Positions 7,795-15,983 of a stretch of DNA of 35,079 nucleotides are shown one piece after another. The notes under the pieces are model-generated. The model had not been told where the DNA came from and did no database searches. It was given only the letters and a program-made list of their open reading frames with translations. The translations under genes were made by a program, and so were the position numbers. How positions within the stretch are numbered: position 1 is the first letter of the stretch; the number at the start of each line of letters is the position of its first letter. Source of the stretch: Gemmatimonas sp. (GTDB lineage Bacteria; Gemmatimonadota; Gemmatimonadetes; Gemmatimonadales; Gemmatimonadaceae); NCBI GenBank assembly GCA_011390805.1, contig JAABRT010000034.1, positions 1 through 35,079 on the forward strand, written 5' to 3'.

Positions 7795-7818
7795 GCTGAC
7801 GCTCTTACCAATAGGAAA

Positions 7819-7877
7819 TGTTGCAACAGTCGGGGCAACAAAGGGGCAATCAGTTAGGTACCCTGATCGTTGGGTAC
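7819..7877. promoter_or_regulatory. Palindromes in the divergent intergenic region
   Basis: A perfect 10-bp palindrome TGTTGCAACA (7819-7828) lies 25 bp upstream of the GAF start. An inverted repeat GTACCC-8 nt-GGGTAC lies at 7858-7877. Both are between divergent genes and could be repressor or activator sites. No clear -35/-10 pair was found. Confidence 0.3.
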
Positions 7878-7955
7878 AGGTCCTGAACAGCGCGTTCGTT
7901 TCGAGCTTCCGTGAGGGGTTGGTCAGCCACGAACTCACAGGCGATCACGCCGCCT

Positions 7956-7979
7956 TGCCTCAGCATGCATGCTGAGGCA
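7956..7979. repeat. Perfect 24-bp palindrome over the start of the zinc-ribbon gene
   Basis: The halves TGCCTCAGCATG (7956-7967) and CATGCTGAGGCA (7968-7979) are exact reverse complements with no spacer. As RNA this is a 10-bp stem with a UGCA loop. It contains the ATG at 7969 and, in its 3' arm, the GAGG (7974-7977) that could serve a GTG start at 7990. No U-run follows, so it is not a plain terminator. Confidence 0.8.
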
Positions 7980-9084
7980 CTGTTCCGATGTGTTCTCTAC
8001 CTGCTGCTACTGCCACGCTGCACTCGGCGCAAACGAATCAATCGAACACTTTCCGGTAGGCGCACGTCTGGCGTTTGACGGTGAGCGTGGACGACTCTGG
8101 ACCGTGTGTCCACGCTGCGCACGTTGGAACCTCGCGCCTATTGAAGAACGGTGGGAAGCGATCGAGGAGTGTGAGCGAGCGTATCGCGATGCGAGGCAGC
8201 GTGTGTCCACCGACAACATTGCGCTTGCCCGATTGAAAGACGGCACGGATATCGTGCGCATTGGTCGTCCGTTGCTACCGGAGTTTGCGGCGTGGCGATA
8301 TGGCAAGCAGTTAAGGCAGCGGGCTCGAAGAACGATGTTGATTGTTGGTGGTACCAGCGGTGTCGCCAGCGTCGCAACGCTGGGCAAGTTGATCGCGGGA
8401 ACCAGTCTCACCGGCGGGTTGGCCGTGGCGGTAGGAATGATTCCGGTTGTCGGGCATCTTGGATTCGCCGCGTGGATGACCAGCAGAAAACATCCGCGAG
8501 TGGCGCTGCGCGAAACCAACGGTCAACTGTGGGGCGTCTCCAGTGAAGAGATCTGGAGCGCCCGAATCGGCATCACACCAGACGAGCGGCTGCGCGTGAC
8601 GATTCGCGATCGACCGCTGCGGGCGCCCAGTCTGTTTAATCGCATCAATGGCGCGCCCTACGGCTGGGATACCTCGAGTGCTGTTGAACCGCCCAAGCGC
8701 GATGTACAGGGAAACGATGCCGTGTCGCTCCTGCAGCTGGCACTGCCCGCAGCGCATCGAGACGGTGGCTCTCGTGCCGACGTGAAGGCTGCCGCTGAGC
8801 ATGTGCAAACGCAGTGGATCGGTCGTGAGGCACCAGCGGAGCAGATGATAGCGCGTTGGCTCGCCAGGCCCGGTGACTCGGGCAAGATCGCTGCGTCTGC
8901 CAACCCCGCTCACGGTGTGCTGTTCAGCAACATTCCCGCACCATTTCGACTAGCAGCAGAGATGGCACTGCAAGAAGCGGATGAACGCCGAGCGTTGGCA
9001 GGCGAGCTCGGCGCGTTGTACGCGCGGTGGGAGGAGGCGGAGCGTATTGCGCGTATTGCGGACAGCCAGCTTGCTCAGGCGTAG
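7969..9084 (+). CDS. Zinc-ribbon membrane protein of unknown function
   Basis: A 371-residue protein from ATG 7969. That start codon lies inside a 24-bp palindrome without a Shine-Dalgarno; GTG 7990, 12 nt after GAGG, is a good alternative (364 residues). The N terminus has two Cys pairs, C12-x-x-C15 and C47-P-R-C50, a likely zinc ribbon. About residues 120-175 hold two hydrophobic segments rich in Gly/Ala (TMLIVGGTSGVASVATLGKL and LAVAVGMIPVVGHLGFAAW). The rest is soluble, ending in a helical, charged tail. I do not recognise a family. An equivalent of the mitochondrial or plastid Zn-ribbon assembly factors is not supported. It may be co-transcribed with the gene at 9183 (gap 98 bp). Confidence 0.75.
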   Translation: MLRHCSDVFSTCCYCHAALGANESIEHFPVGARLAFDGERGRLWTVCPRCARWNLAPIEERWEAIEECERAYRDARQRVSTDNIALARLKDGTDIVRIGRPLLPEFAAWRYGKQLRQRARRTMLIVGGTSGVASVATLGKLIAGTSLTGGLAVAVGMIPVVGHLGFAAWMTSRKHPRVALRETNGQLWGVSSEEIWSARIGITPDERLRVTIRDRPLRAPSLFNRINGAPYGWDTSSAVEPPKRDVQGNDAVSLLQLALPAAHRDGGSRADVKAAAEHVQTQWIGREAPAEQMIARWLARPGDSGKIAASANPAHGVLFSNIPAPFRLAAEMALQEADERRALAGELGALYARWEEAERIARIADSQLAQA

Positions 9085-9182
9085 GAAAGCACGCACAGAA
9101 CACGGCCGCCCTCTGGGGCGTGTCACAGCTTGAGATCTGCAATCAGGGATGACAGCGCCAGCGATGAAGAGTAGCGTATTTC

Positions 9183-10100
9183 ATGCTTGATACCGCCGCG
9201 CCCTCCGCAATTGCCGCCGCCACCAGCGTGCTCACCACCTCTGAATGGCAGCAGCGCGCCACGCAGCACCGCGAGCGTGTGCAACGGTACACGCAGTCGC
9301 ATCGCGCGCGCCAGTCACGTCGTGAATCACATCCGGTGTACGACTTTCTGTTTCAGTATTATCCGTACTCTGCTGCCAAACTTGAGGCGTGGCATCCGGC
9401 GCCACACGAAGCGCTGGAAGACTCTCAGCAAGCGCGCGCGTGTTTCGGCAGCGCACCGTATCGTGCGGTTGACGGTGTTATCACGCGCGATGCAGACGCG
9501 CTCTCGACAGTTGTGCGCCAACGCTTCAGTGACGTGCTACGCCTGCTGACCGCCACACATGATCGAGCACCCAACTTCGCCTGCTTTGGCATGCACGAAT
9601 GGGCCATGGTATACGGCGGACACGAGGTGCGTCATGCAGAAATTGCGCCCCTCCGTCTCGCGCAGCAAGAAGTAGACGCATTGGTGTCGAGTCATCCCGT
9701 GGCGTGCAGCCACTTTGATGCCTTCCGCTTTTTTGCGCCCGACGCCCAGCCAATGAACCGGGTGCAGCTCAACCGGTCAACTGTGTACGAGCATGAACAA
9801 CCCGGGTGCATTCATGCCAACATGGATCTGTACCGTTGGGCCTACACGTGCATGCCGTGGATCGGAAGTGAGGTGTTGTGGCAGTGCTTTGCACTGGCGG
9901 CGGAGCTGCGCCTGCTCGACATGCAAGCCAGTCCGTATGATCTGCGTGCCTTTGGCTGCACCCCGGTTCGCGTAGAGACGGCGGAGGGGCGCGATGAATA
10001 CCAGCGTCGGCAGCGGGAGCTCAGCGCGCGCGCGAGTGTGCTGCGACAGGAGCTGATCGATGTGATACGCGGGTTGTTGGTCGTATCCCGCGGCGAATAA
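9183..10100 (+). CDS. Uncharacterised protein of the family often labelled 3-methyladenine DNA glycosylase
   Basis: A 305-residue protein from ATG 9183. The N-terminal block HPVYDFLFQYYPYSAAKLE, then W-H-P, matches a family I remember mainly from actinobacteria, which databases often name 3-methyladenine DNA glycosylase. I see no helix-hairpin-helix or Gly-Asp motif of known glycosylases, so the name is doubtful. Other conserved-looking blocks are FACFGMHEWAMVYGG, EHEQPGCIHANMDLYRWA and PWIGSEVLWQCFALAAELR. These are rich in His, Glu, Trp and Cys and could form a metal or cofactor site. The protein is soluble, with a helical C terminus. No operon partner explains it. Confidence 0.65.
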   Translation: MLDTAAPSAIAAATSVLTTSEWQQRATQHRERVQRYTQSHRARQSRRESHPVYDFLFQYYPYSAAKLEAWHPAPHEALEDSQQARACFGSAPYRAVDGVITRDADALSTVVRQRFSDVLRLLTATHDRAPNFACFGMHEWAMVYGGHEVRHAEIAPLRLAQQEVDALVSSHPVACSHFDAFRFFAPDAQPMNRVQLNRSTVYEHEQPGCIHANMDLYRWAYTCMPWIGSEVLWQCFALAAELRLLDMQASPYDLRAFGCTPVRVETAEGRDEYQRRQRELSARASVLRQELIDVIRGLLVVSRGE

Positions 10101-10173
10101 CGCACTCGCGGTGCAACCGCTTATAGAGGCGTCAACAGTTCATCCAGCCTGCCGCAATACTCCGGCGGCCATT

Positions 10174-11784
10174 CTACCCCCGCCTTGCCTGATCCGCCTC
10201 CCACTCGGTAAACGGTCCGTCAAAGTCCATCAGGCGCGTGCCTTTGAACCACCACACACGTGTGGCCACCTGCCGCAAAAATGCACGGTCATGGCTTACC
10301 AGCAAGACCGTGCCCTCGTACTCATCAAGCGCGTCTTCAAGCACTTCAATGTTTTCAACGTCGAGGTGATTGGTCGGTTCGTCGAGCACGAGCAGGTTGG
10401 CGCCGGTGAGTGTCATGATGGCCAGTGCCATGCGTGCGCGTTCACCGCCGCTGAGTGTGTGGATTTCGCGGAATACTTCTTCGCCGCTGAACCCGAATGC
10501 GCCCAGATGATTCTGCACCTGTCCACGATTCCAGAGCGGACGCTGCGCGTGAATCGCGTCGGACATTGACGAGCGCAGTGGCAGGTCAGCAAGGTCCTGT
10601 CTGAACCACGCGGGCGTGATTGACGCGCCAACTTTTGCTGAACCGCTGGCCGGTTCACGATCGCCGAGCAGTGTGGAAATGAATGAAGACTTACCCGCGC
10701 CGTTGGGGCCAACGAGCGCCACAAAGTCATTGCGTCGGAGCACGGCGGTGAAGTCGTCCACGAGAACACGACCGGGCACTTCCACGCGCAGATCCTTGAC
10801 TGCTACAACCTGATCGCCGCCGCGTTCAGCAACCTTGAACTCAAGCGACATGGCAGCTGGATCGCCGGGCGGTGGTGCAAGTCGCGGCAGACGTTCAAGT
10901 CGCTTGCGTTTGCCTTTCGCCTGAAACGAGTTCACGCCCGCGAGATTGCGACGGATGTACTCCTCTTCCTTTTTCACGTACGCGCGCTGCTTCTCAAGTT
11001 CGCGTTCACGCGTGAGCCGGCGTTCAGCGCGCTGCGGGACAAACTGACTGTAGTTGCCCTTGTACGCCTCGCTCGACTTGGCTTCGATGTGCAGAATGTT
11101 TGTGCAGATCGCATCGAGAAATGCGCGATCGTGTGAGACCACGAGCACTGTTTCGTCGGCGTCTTTCAGCCACTCCTGCAGCCAGGTGGTGGTATCGAGA
11201 TCGAGGTGATTGGTGGGTTCGTCGAGCAACAACAGGTCGGCAGGTGCGATAAGCTGCGCGGCCAGGCCGACACGTCCGCGTTCACCACCGGAGAGCGTGG
11301 AAACAAGACGCGTTTTTGACTCTTCGGCGTCAAAGCCCAATCCCTGCAGCACGGCGTCAACGCGTGCGTGGTACACGTAGCCGCCAAGGTCCGCAAACCG
11401 CTCCTGATCCTGCCCGAACTTCTCGAGTACGTCGTCGGTGATCTTGTCACCCATTTCGCCCAGTGCCATGGCCTGTTCGGCGATGCGCTGCTCGAGCGCA
11501 ATGACCTCGCGCCAGGCGGCGGCACCCGCCTGCCAGACCGTGGTGGCACCCTCGAACGCACGATGCTGATCGAGCAGGGCGTGACGTAGCCCCGGCTTGC
11601 GGGCCACGCTGCCCGTGTTGGGTGTGCGATCACCGGTAATGACGCTGAAAATCGACGTCTTACCGGCGCCATTGCGCCCGATAATGCCCCACCGTTCGCC
11701 CTCGGCGACCGTGAAGGTAATGTTCTTGAGCAGTTCGGTGGCTCCGAAGGAGATACCGATATTGGAGCAGGATAGGAGAGTCAC
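10174..11784 (-). CDS. ABC-F family ATPase (translation factor type)
   Basis: A 536-residue protein from GTG 11782-11784. Two ABC ATPase domains are fused with no membrane segment. The first has GRNGAGKTS (36-44), LSGGERGRVGLA and LLLLDEPTNHLD. The second has GPNGAGKSS, LSGGERARMALA and LLVLDEPTNHLD. A charged helical linker lies between them. ABC-F proteins bind the ribosomal E site through that linker and ease stalled translation or protect against antibiotics. The subgroup (Uup-, YdiF- or EttA-like) cannot be fixed by eye. No Shine-Dalgarno is visible, but TATATA lies four bases before the GTG. The upstream neighbour at 11863 is divergent. Confidence 0.95.
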   Translation of the reverse strand: MTLLSCSNIGISFGATELLKNITFTVAEGERWGIIGRNGAGKTSIFSVITGDRTPNTGSVARKPGLRHALLDQHRAFEGATTVWQAGAAAWREVIALEQRIAEQAMALGEMGDKITDDVLEKFGQDQERFADLGGYVYHARVDAVLQGLGFDAEESKTRLVSTLSGGERGRVGLAAQLIAPADLLLLDEPTNHLDLDTTTWLQEWLKDADETVLVVSHDRAFLDAICTNILHIEAKSSEAYKGNYSQFVPQRAERRLTRERELEKQRAYVKKEEEYIRRNLAGVNSFQAKGKRKRLERLPRLAPPPGDPAAMSLEFKVAERGGDQVVAVKDLRVEVPGRVLVDDFTAVLRRNDFVALVGPNGAGKSSFISTLLGDREPASGSAKVGASITPAWFRQDLADLPLRSSMSDAIHAQRPLWNRGQVQNHLGAFGFSGEEVFREIHTLSGGERARMALAIMTLTGANLLVLDEPTNHLDVENIEVLEDALDEYEGTVLLVSHDRAFLRQVATRVWWFKGTRLMDFDGPFTEWEADQARRG

Positions 11785-11862
11785 GCGGTATATATGGAAA
11801 CAGGTGAAGTAATGACAGGAAAGCTAAACTGCTTGCTGAGACTGGTCGCGAGGGAGGTATGC

Positions 11863-12528
11863 ATGCGCCGCTGTTATCCATTTGTCGTGGTCTTGCTCGC
11901 CGGTTGTGCGGGCAGTAGAGCGCACACCGCGAATATCGACGGTGCTGCGACTACTGCCTGTGAGGCTGCTGCCACGATACTCATTTCCGGACCCGACTCA
12001 ACTTCGTCGCTGGCCGCACGCCGACTCATCCGCGCGTGTCCGGTCCGTGCGGGAGAACTGCTGGCGCCGTTTCTGCGCGAGTCGCGGGCGATGACCAATC
12101 TCGATCAGTTGGATGTTCGCACACGGTCCATGCAATATCTGCATGATGCACAACTGCTCGCTGCCGGCATTGAAGTCGCAACAGACACTTTGGCTGCGCC
12201 CGAAGCTCGCGTGGCCGCGCTGCGGGTGATGTTGTGGACCAAAGCGCCGGGACATGCAGTGACCATGCGGGATATGATTGGCAGTGACGGGTGTGGCTCA
12301 CGCGCGTGCCTGTCGAGCTACACAAACCATTTTTTCGGACGTGGTCCATTCGCAGGTGATACGACTTCGTCGCTCACATTTGGCGAGCCAATGTCTCCGG
12401 GCTACGTCGCGCAGATTGACTCAGTCGCACAGCTGGTGGCCATTTTCCGGAGCAACCCCGATATTGTGCAGCGCGCGGCACGCGTAGTGCTGCGGTATCC
12501 GACTGACGACCAGCTGGGCGGGCGGTGA
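11863..12528 (+). CDS. Small lipoprotein of unknown function
   Basis: A 221-residue protein from ATG 11863, chosen for the strong AGGGAGG (11851-11857) five bases upstream. The N terminus MRRCYPFVVVLLAGC is a short signal peptide with lipobox LAGC, so Cys15 should be lipidated. The remainder is mainly helical with repeated Ala-rich segments (AARRLIRACPVRAGELLAPF, APEARVAALRVMLWTK), reminiscent of HEAT-like repeats. Two Cys in GSDGCGSRACLSSY may form a disulfide outside the membrane. No family recognised. Confidence 0.75.
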   Translation: MRRCYPFVVVLLAGCAGSRAHTANIDGAATTACEAAATILISGPDSTSSLAARRLIRACPVRAGELLAPFLRESRAMTNLDQLDVRTRSMQYLHDAQLLAAGIEVATDTLAAPEARVAALRVMLWTKAPGHAVTMRDMIGSDGCGSRACLSSYTNHFFGRGPFAGDTTSSLTFGEPMSPGYVAQIDSVAQLVAIFRSNPDIVQRAARVVLRYPTDDQLGGR

Positions 12529-12559
12529 TGGCCCGCGCAATCCTTCAGCTCGGGTGAGG

Positions 12560-12573
12560 CAAGCGACCGCTTG
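12560..12573. terminator. Weak hairpin between convergent genes
   Basis: CAAGC-GACC-GCTTG forms a 5-bp stem with a 4-nt loop in the space between the lipoprotein (ending 12528) and the Nramp-like gene (ending 12673). It is followed by TTG on the plus strand but no real T-run. A bidirectional terminator is possible. Confidence 0.25.
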
Positions 12574-12672
12574 TTGAGGCGATGACGCAATGTTCTTTCG
12601 GGATTGCTTTCGCTTCCAGCGGCCTGGGCCTACTGCATTCGTGATGCGCGACCGGTTGAATCTCACACGCGA

Positions 12673-13974
12673 TCACATCAATCCGCGCAACAGACTCCAT
12701 AGCTGACTGATTCCAAGCACGGCAAACACGAGCGTGCACAGCGCCAACGCAACGTTCGTGAGTGTACCGTTGCGCCACTCTGTACCTACGCGCGAACTGT
12801 TGAGTAACCCCAGCAGCGTGACCGCCAGAAACGGCATGAACAACGCGCCAAGCACGCCGTAGGCGAGAATGAGGCCAATCGGCCGTCCGAGCTGAAACAG
12901 CAGCATGGGAGGGAAGGTGAGCCACACCAGATAGAACTTGAAATACTTCCCTCCCACGCGTGTGTCTGCGTGTCCCGATGCGAGGCCGCGCATGTTGCCC
13001 CAGTAGTCGGCAAACATGAGCGAGACGCCGTTCCACACACCAATGAGCGACGAAAACGAAGCAGCCCAGAAGCCGACCAGGAATCCGGTACCCACAACCG
13101 TTCCGTAACGGTCGTCGAGTACTGCGCGCAGCTCAAGCAGTCCTTCGTCGCGCGCACTCAGACTCACACCGGCAGCGCGCACGACTTCGGCGCCAACAAT
13201 GAGCATCGCGATCACGAATACGCCCGTGAGCACATAGGCCGCGCTGTTATCAATGCGCATCACGCGCATCCACCGCGGCGTGATCCATCCTTTCTCGCGC
13301 AACCAGTAGCCGTATGCTGCAAGCGTAATCGTACCACCAACGCCGCCGGCCAGCGCGAGTGTGTACATCAATCCGCCGGCACCGTTGGGTATGAGCGGCA
13401 TCAACCCACTCATCATGGACGGCACATTGGGCACGGCGATAATCGCGAGTCCAACCACGACCACAAACATCACCCCCACCAACACGGCAGTCACCTTTTC
13501 GAACAACGCATAGCGACCGAACCACACCATGATGAAGCCGAGCAGCCCCATGATGATGGCCCACGTGGTAAGCGACAGCGCGGGAAACGCTGCGGCCAGC
13601 GGCAAGGCGCTCGACGACATGGCGGTGGCGCCGTACACGAAGCCCCAGATGATGATGTACGGCCCGAAATACCAGCTCGTCCACGCACCAAGACTGCGCC
13701 ACCCTTCAAAGATGGTGAGTCCGGTGGCCAGCGAAAAACGGCCTGCGCCCTCTACCAATACAATCTTGAGCAGCACACCGGCAATCACGGCCCACAGCAG
13801 CTGATACCCGTAGCGCGTGCCGGCTACGAGTGTGGCGACCATGTCGGGCGCGCCCACTCCGGTGGCGGCAACAACCAGACCGGGACCGAGCAGCCGCCAG
13901 CGCACCCGTTCGGTGCTTCCGACGCCGTCTGCACCTCCGGTGCCGTCATGTGGCGGCGGTTCGGCTGTTTTCAC
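12673..13974 (-). CDS. Nramp-related membrane transporter lacking canonical metal-binding motifs
   Basis: A 433-residue protein from GTG 13972-13974 with about 11-12 hydrophobic segments. The first TM (GPGLVVAATGVGAPDMV, then AGTRYGYQLLW) aligns clearly with the Nramp/MntH signature. Where Mn/Fe carriers have D-P-G-N, this protein has G-A-P-D (41-44). The TM6 position of the usual M-P-H motif reads GGVGGT (210-215). Family knowledge says those Asp, Asn and Met residues bind the metal ion, so substrate or mechanism probably differs. Nramp-related magnesium carriers also lack parts of these motifs. The RidA gene lies 28 bp upstream on the same strand, so the two are probably co-transcribed. Confidence 0.88.
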   Translation of the reverse strand: MKTAEPPPHDGTGGADGVGSTERVRWRLLGPGLVVAATGVGAPDMVATLVAGTRYGYQLLWAVIAGVLLKIVLVEGAGRFSLATGLTIFEGWRSLGAWTSWYFGPYIIIWGFVYGATAMSSSALPLAAAFPALSLTTWAIIMGLLGFIMVWFGRYALFEKVTAVLVGVMFVVVVGLAIIAVPNVPSMMSGLMPLIPNGAGGLMYTLALAGGVGGTITLAAYGYWLREKGWITPRWMRVMRIDNSAAYVLTGVFVIAMLIVGAEVVRAAGVSLSARDEGLLELRAVLDDRYGTVVGTGFLVGFWAASFSSLIGVWNGVSLMFADYWGNMRGLASGHADTRVGGKYFKFYLVWLTFPPMLLFQLGRPIGLILAYGVLGALFMPFLAVTLLGLLNSSRVGTEWRNGTLTNVALALCTLVFAVLGISQLWSLLRGLM

Positions 13975-14002
13975 GCTTTGTATTTACGGTTGCGGTGCCC
14001 GA

Positions 14003-14386
14003 TCACGCCTTACGGGCAATGCACTCGATTTCAACACGCGCTCCGAGCGGCAGCGCTGCCACAGCCACCGTGGTGCGCGCCGGATACGGCGCGGTGAAGC
14101 GTGTGCCGTAGACGGCGTTCATCGCCGCAAAATCGCTCATGTCAACGAGGTACACATTGCACTTGATGACATCGTCCATGCTCAAACCCGAGTCCTCAAG
14201 TACAGCCTGAATGTTGTCGAACACGCGCTGCGTCTGCGCGGCAAGATCACCGTCAATGAGTTGTCCGGTGGAGGGATCGATGGGGGTCTGCCCCGAGCAG
14301 AACAGCTCGCTGCCGCTCCACACGGCGTGGGAATAGGGACCGATGGCGGCCGGACCGCGGGTACTGAGTGATGCGTGGCGTGGCAT
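14003..14386 (-). CDS. ridA: RidA/YjgF enamine-imine deaminase
   Basis: A 127-residue protein from ATG 14384-14386, matching the family's usual length; longer frames have no homology. Characteristic blocks are GPAAIGPYSHAVWSGSELF, the Gln/Asn-containing QTPIDPSTG, NIQAVLEDSGLSMDDVIKCN, and the C-terminal PARTTVAVAALPLGARVEIE. The Arg of PARTTV binds the carboxylate of 2-aminoacrylate-like enamines and the Glu of VEIE helps catalysis. RidA trimers clear reactive enamines made by PLP enzymes. It precedes the Nramp-like gene by 28 bp on the same strand; a functional link is not obvious. Confidence 0.93.
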   Translation of the reverse strand: MPRHASLSTRGPAAIGPYSHAVWSGSELFCSGQTPIDPSTGQLIDGDLAAQTQRVFDNIQAVLEDSGLSMDDVIKCNVYLVDMSDFAAMNAVYGTRFTAPYPARTTVAVAALPLGARVEIECIARKA

Positions 14387-14462
14387 GAGAACGAGGGAAG
14401 TGTGAGAGTGAGGTGGACTACGCGATCGCCGGTTGGCAATCGCAAGAAGCGCGATCCTGAGA

Positions 14463-15287
14463 ATGTCCGAAAAAAACTCACAGCCATCGGACATGGATAT
14501 AGTGCACTCGCGGCCCTTGTACTTGCCACCGAGTGCGGCGTTGATACACGTTGAAATCTTCCCCCCAGCCATCCCACTGCTTTGCACCACCGTGTCTGAG
14601 TCCGTTCCGCTCATCAGTCGCATGGATTCGCGTATTGCCACGTGGCGACAGTGTGGTGATGCCCGCTGTGTGTTTCTCGAGTGTTACGGTCTGATGACGC
14701 GCAACGTGCTGCTCGCGGTCGACGCGCAGGAGTTCCATCACCCCGAATGGGTTCGGGCGCTGCTGCACCGGTTTGCCGACTACTACTTTCTCGCACTCGA
14801 TGCCTACGATGCGGGAGATGACGCAACACCGCTGGTGTGGCACTACACGTTTCGCACCACCACGCAGCATCGGCTGCACGTAGTCCAGCAACTGTTTCTG
14901 GGCGTGAATGCACATATCAATTACGACCTGGTGCTCACGCTCATTGACATGCTTGACAGCTCATGGCACGCGCTCACGCCACAGGAACGCGAAGCGTTCT
15001 ACGCCGATCATTGCCACATCAACGAAGTCATCGAGCGCACGATTGATGCCGTCCAGGACACTGTTGTGGAACGCTGCAGTCCGTCCATGGATCTGATTGA
15101 CACGCTGCTGGGGCGCGTTGATGAATTCATGATCGGTCAGCTGATTCGCCGCTGGCGCGGCGCAGTCTGGGAACGCGCTGAAGCGTTGCTCAATGCCGCC
15201 GACGCCGCGCAGCGTGACGCGCTGCTCCTTGAACTGCAGCACGATGTGATGCACACAGCCCGCCGGATTTCGCTTGGCGCGTCGTGA
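14463..15287 (+). CDS. DUF5995 family protein
   Basis: A 274-residue protein if started at ATG 14463; ATG 14433 and 14493 are alternatives. ATG 14622 is too late because the family block (LISRMDSRIATWRQCGDARC, CYGLMTRNV) begins before it. The core LFLGVNAHINYDLVLTLIDM is the strongest match to DUF5995 as I remember it. It is mainly helical, with His residues in NAHIN, ADHCHIN and the C-terminal LQHDVMHTARR that could bind metal. Function unknown. It is divergent from RidA; the 14387-14462 gap must hold any promoter. Confidence 0.65.
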   Translation: MSEKNSQPSDMDIVHSRPLYLPPSAALIHVEIFPPAIPLLCTTVSESVPLISRMDSRIATWRQCGDARCVFLECYGLMTRNVLLAVDAQEFHHPEWVRALLHRFADYYFLALDAYDAGDDATPLVWHYTFRTTTQHRLHVVQQLFLGVNAHINYDLVLTLIDMLDSSWHALTPQEREAFYADHCHINEVIERTIDAVQDTVVERCSPSMDLIDTLLGRVDEFMIGQLIRRWRGAVWERAEALLNAADAAQRDALLLELQHDVMHTARRISLGAS

Positions 15288-15311
15288 GGCAGCCATCGGG
15301 AACTCGATTCG

Positions 15312-15342
15312 CCACGCATGACTAGGTGCGGCACATGCGTGG
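15312..15342. promoter_or_regulatory. 9-bp inverted repeat upstream of the YHS gene
   Basis: CCACGCATG (15312-15320) and CATGCGTGG (15334-15342) are exact inverted repeats with a 13-nt spacer, 52 bp before the YHS-protein start and 24 bp after the DUF5995 stop. No T-run follows, so an operator or an mRNA hairpin is more likely than an intrinsic terminator. Confidence 0.5.
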
Positions 15343-15394
15343 TCCAGTGCGCAAACAGAGACCACGACACCGCCCCCTTCCTGGAGTGAGTCCC

Positions 15395-15934
15395 ATGATG
15401 CCCGCACGGATTTCCGTTCAGTCGCTGGTCGCCTCGGCCATTGCTGTCGCCGCGTTTACGCTCAGTTTGCCAGTACAAGCGCAGGGAAGCCCGCCCAGGC
15501 CGGCGAACGCGTCGTCAATGGATGCAAAGATGGACGCGAACGCAGTGCGTGCGGTAAACGTGAGCAAAGACGGGCTTGCCCTTCATGGCTACGATCCGGT
15601 CGCGTACTTCGCCGATGGCGCGCCTTCGCAGGGACGTCCGGAGTTCAGTGCCAACTACAACGGCGCGACGTACCTCTTCGCGTCGGCCGAGAATCGCGGC
15701 AGGTTTTTGGCCAGTCCTGATGCGTATGCCCCGCAATACGGTGGCTACTGCGCGATGGGTGTGGCCGGCGGTGCCAAATTCGATATCGATCCCACGGCGT
15801 GGCGCGTCGAGAACGGCCGCTTGTACCTGAACAAGGACAAGCGCACGCAAACCATGTGGTTGCGTGATGTACCGGGCAATATCGTGAAGGCGGACAGCAA
15901 GTGGCCCACCGTAGCCGGAAAACCAATGCGATAG
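15395..15934 (+). CDS. Exported YHS-domain protein
   Basis: A 179-residue protein from ATG 15395; the adjacent ATG 15398 is equivalent, and GGAGTGAG lies just upstream at 15383-15390. A signal peptide ends around PVQAQG (about residue 30). The YHS domain follows: NVSKDGLALHGYDPVAYFAD, YLFASAENRGRFLASPDAY and the single Cys in YGGYCAMGVAGGAKFDID. YHS domains are small folds thought to bind metal or heme-like ligands, often in copper or respiratory contexts. No copper gene is nearby, so the role remains open. Confidence 0.88.
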   Translation: MMPARISVQSLVASAIAVAAFTLSLPVQAQGSPPRPANASSMDAKMDANAVRAVNVSKDGLALHGYDPVAYFADGAPSQGRPEFSANYNGATYLFASAENRGRFLASPDAYAPQYGGYCAMGVAGGAKFDIDPTAWRVENGRLYLNKDKRTQTMWLRDVPGNIVKADSKWPTVAGKPMR

Positions 15935-15942
15935 GGGGACGC

Positions 15943-15983
15943 GAGGGTGCGCTTGTCGTACCCTCATGCCATACTCTGGCATG
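15943..15983 (+). promoter_or_regulatory. Two abutting hairpins over the WYL regulator start
   Basis: The first hairpin is GAGGGTGCG (15943-15951), loop CTTGT, CGTACCCTC (15957-15965), with one mismatch. The second is CATGCCA (15965-15971), loop TACTC, TGGCATG (15977-15983), perfect. The second stem contains both candidate start codons, ATG 15966 and ATG 15981. There is no T-run. They may terminate the YHS transcript or control translation of the regulator. Confidence 0.5.

Noticed and set aside
12970..14097. A 375-codon open frame antisense to the Nramp-like gene
   Set aside because: The product is His/Arg/Gln-rich noise opposite a clear transporter.
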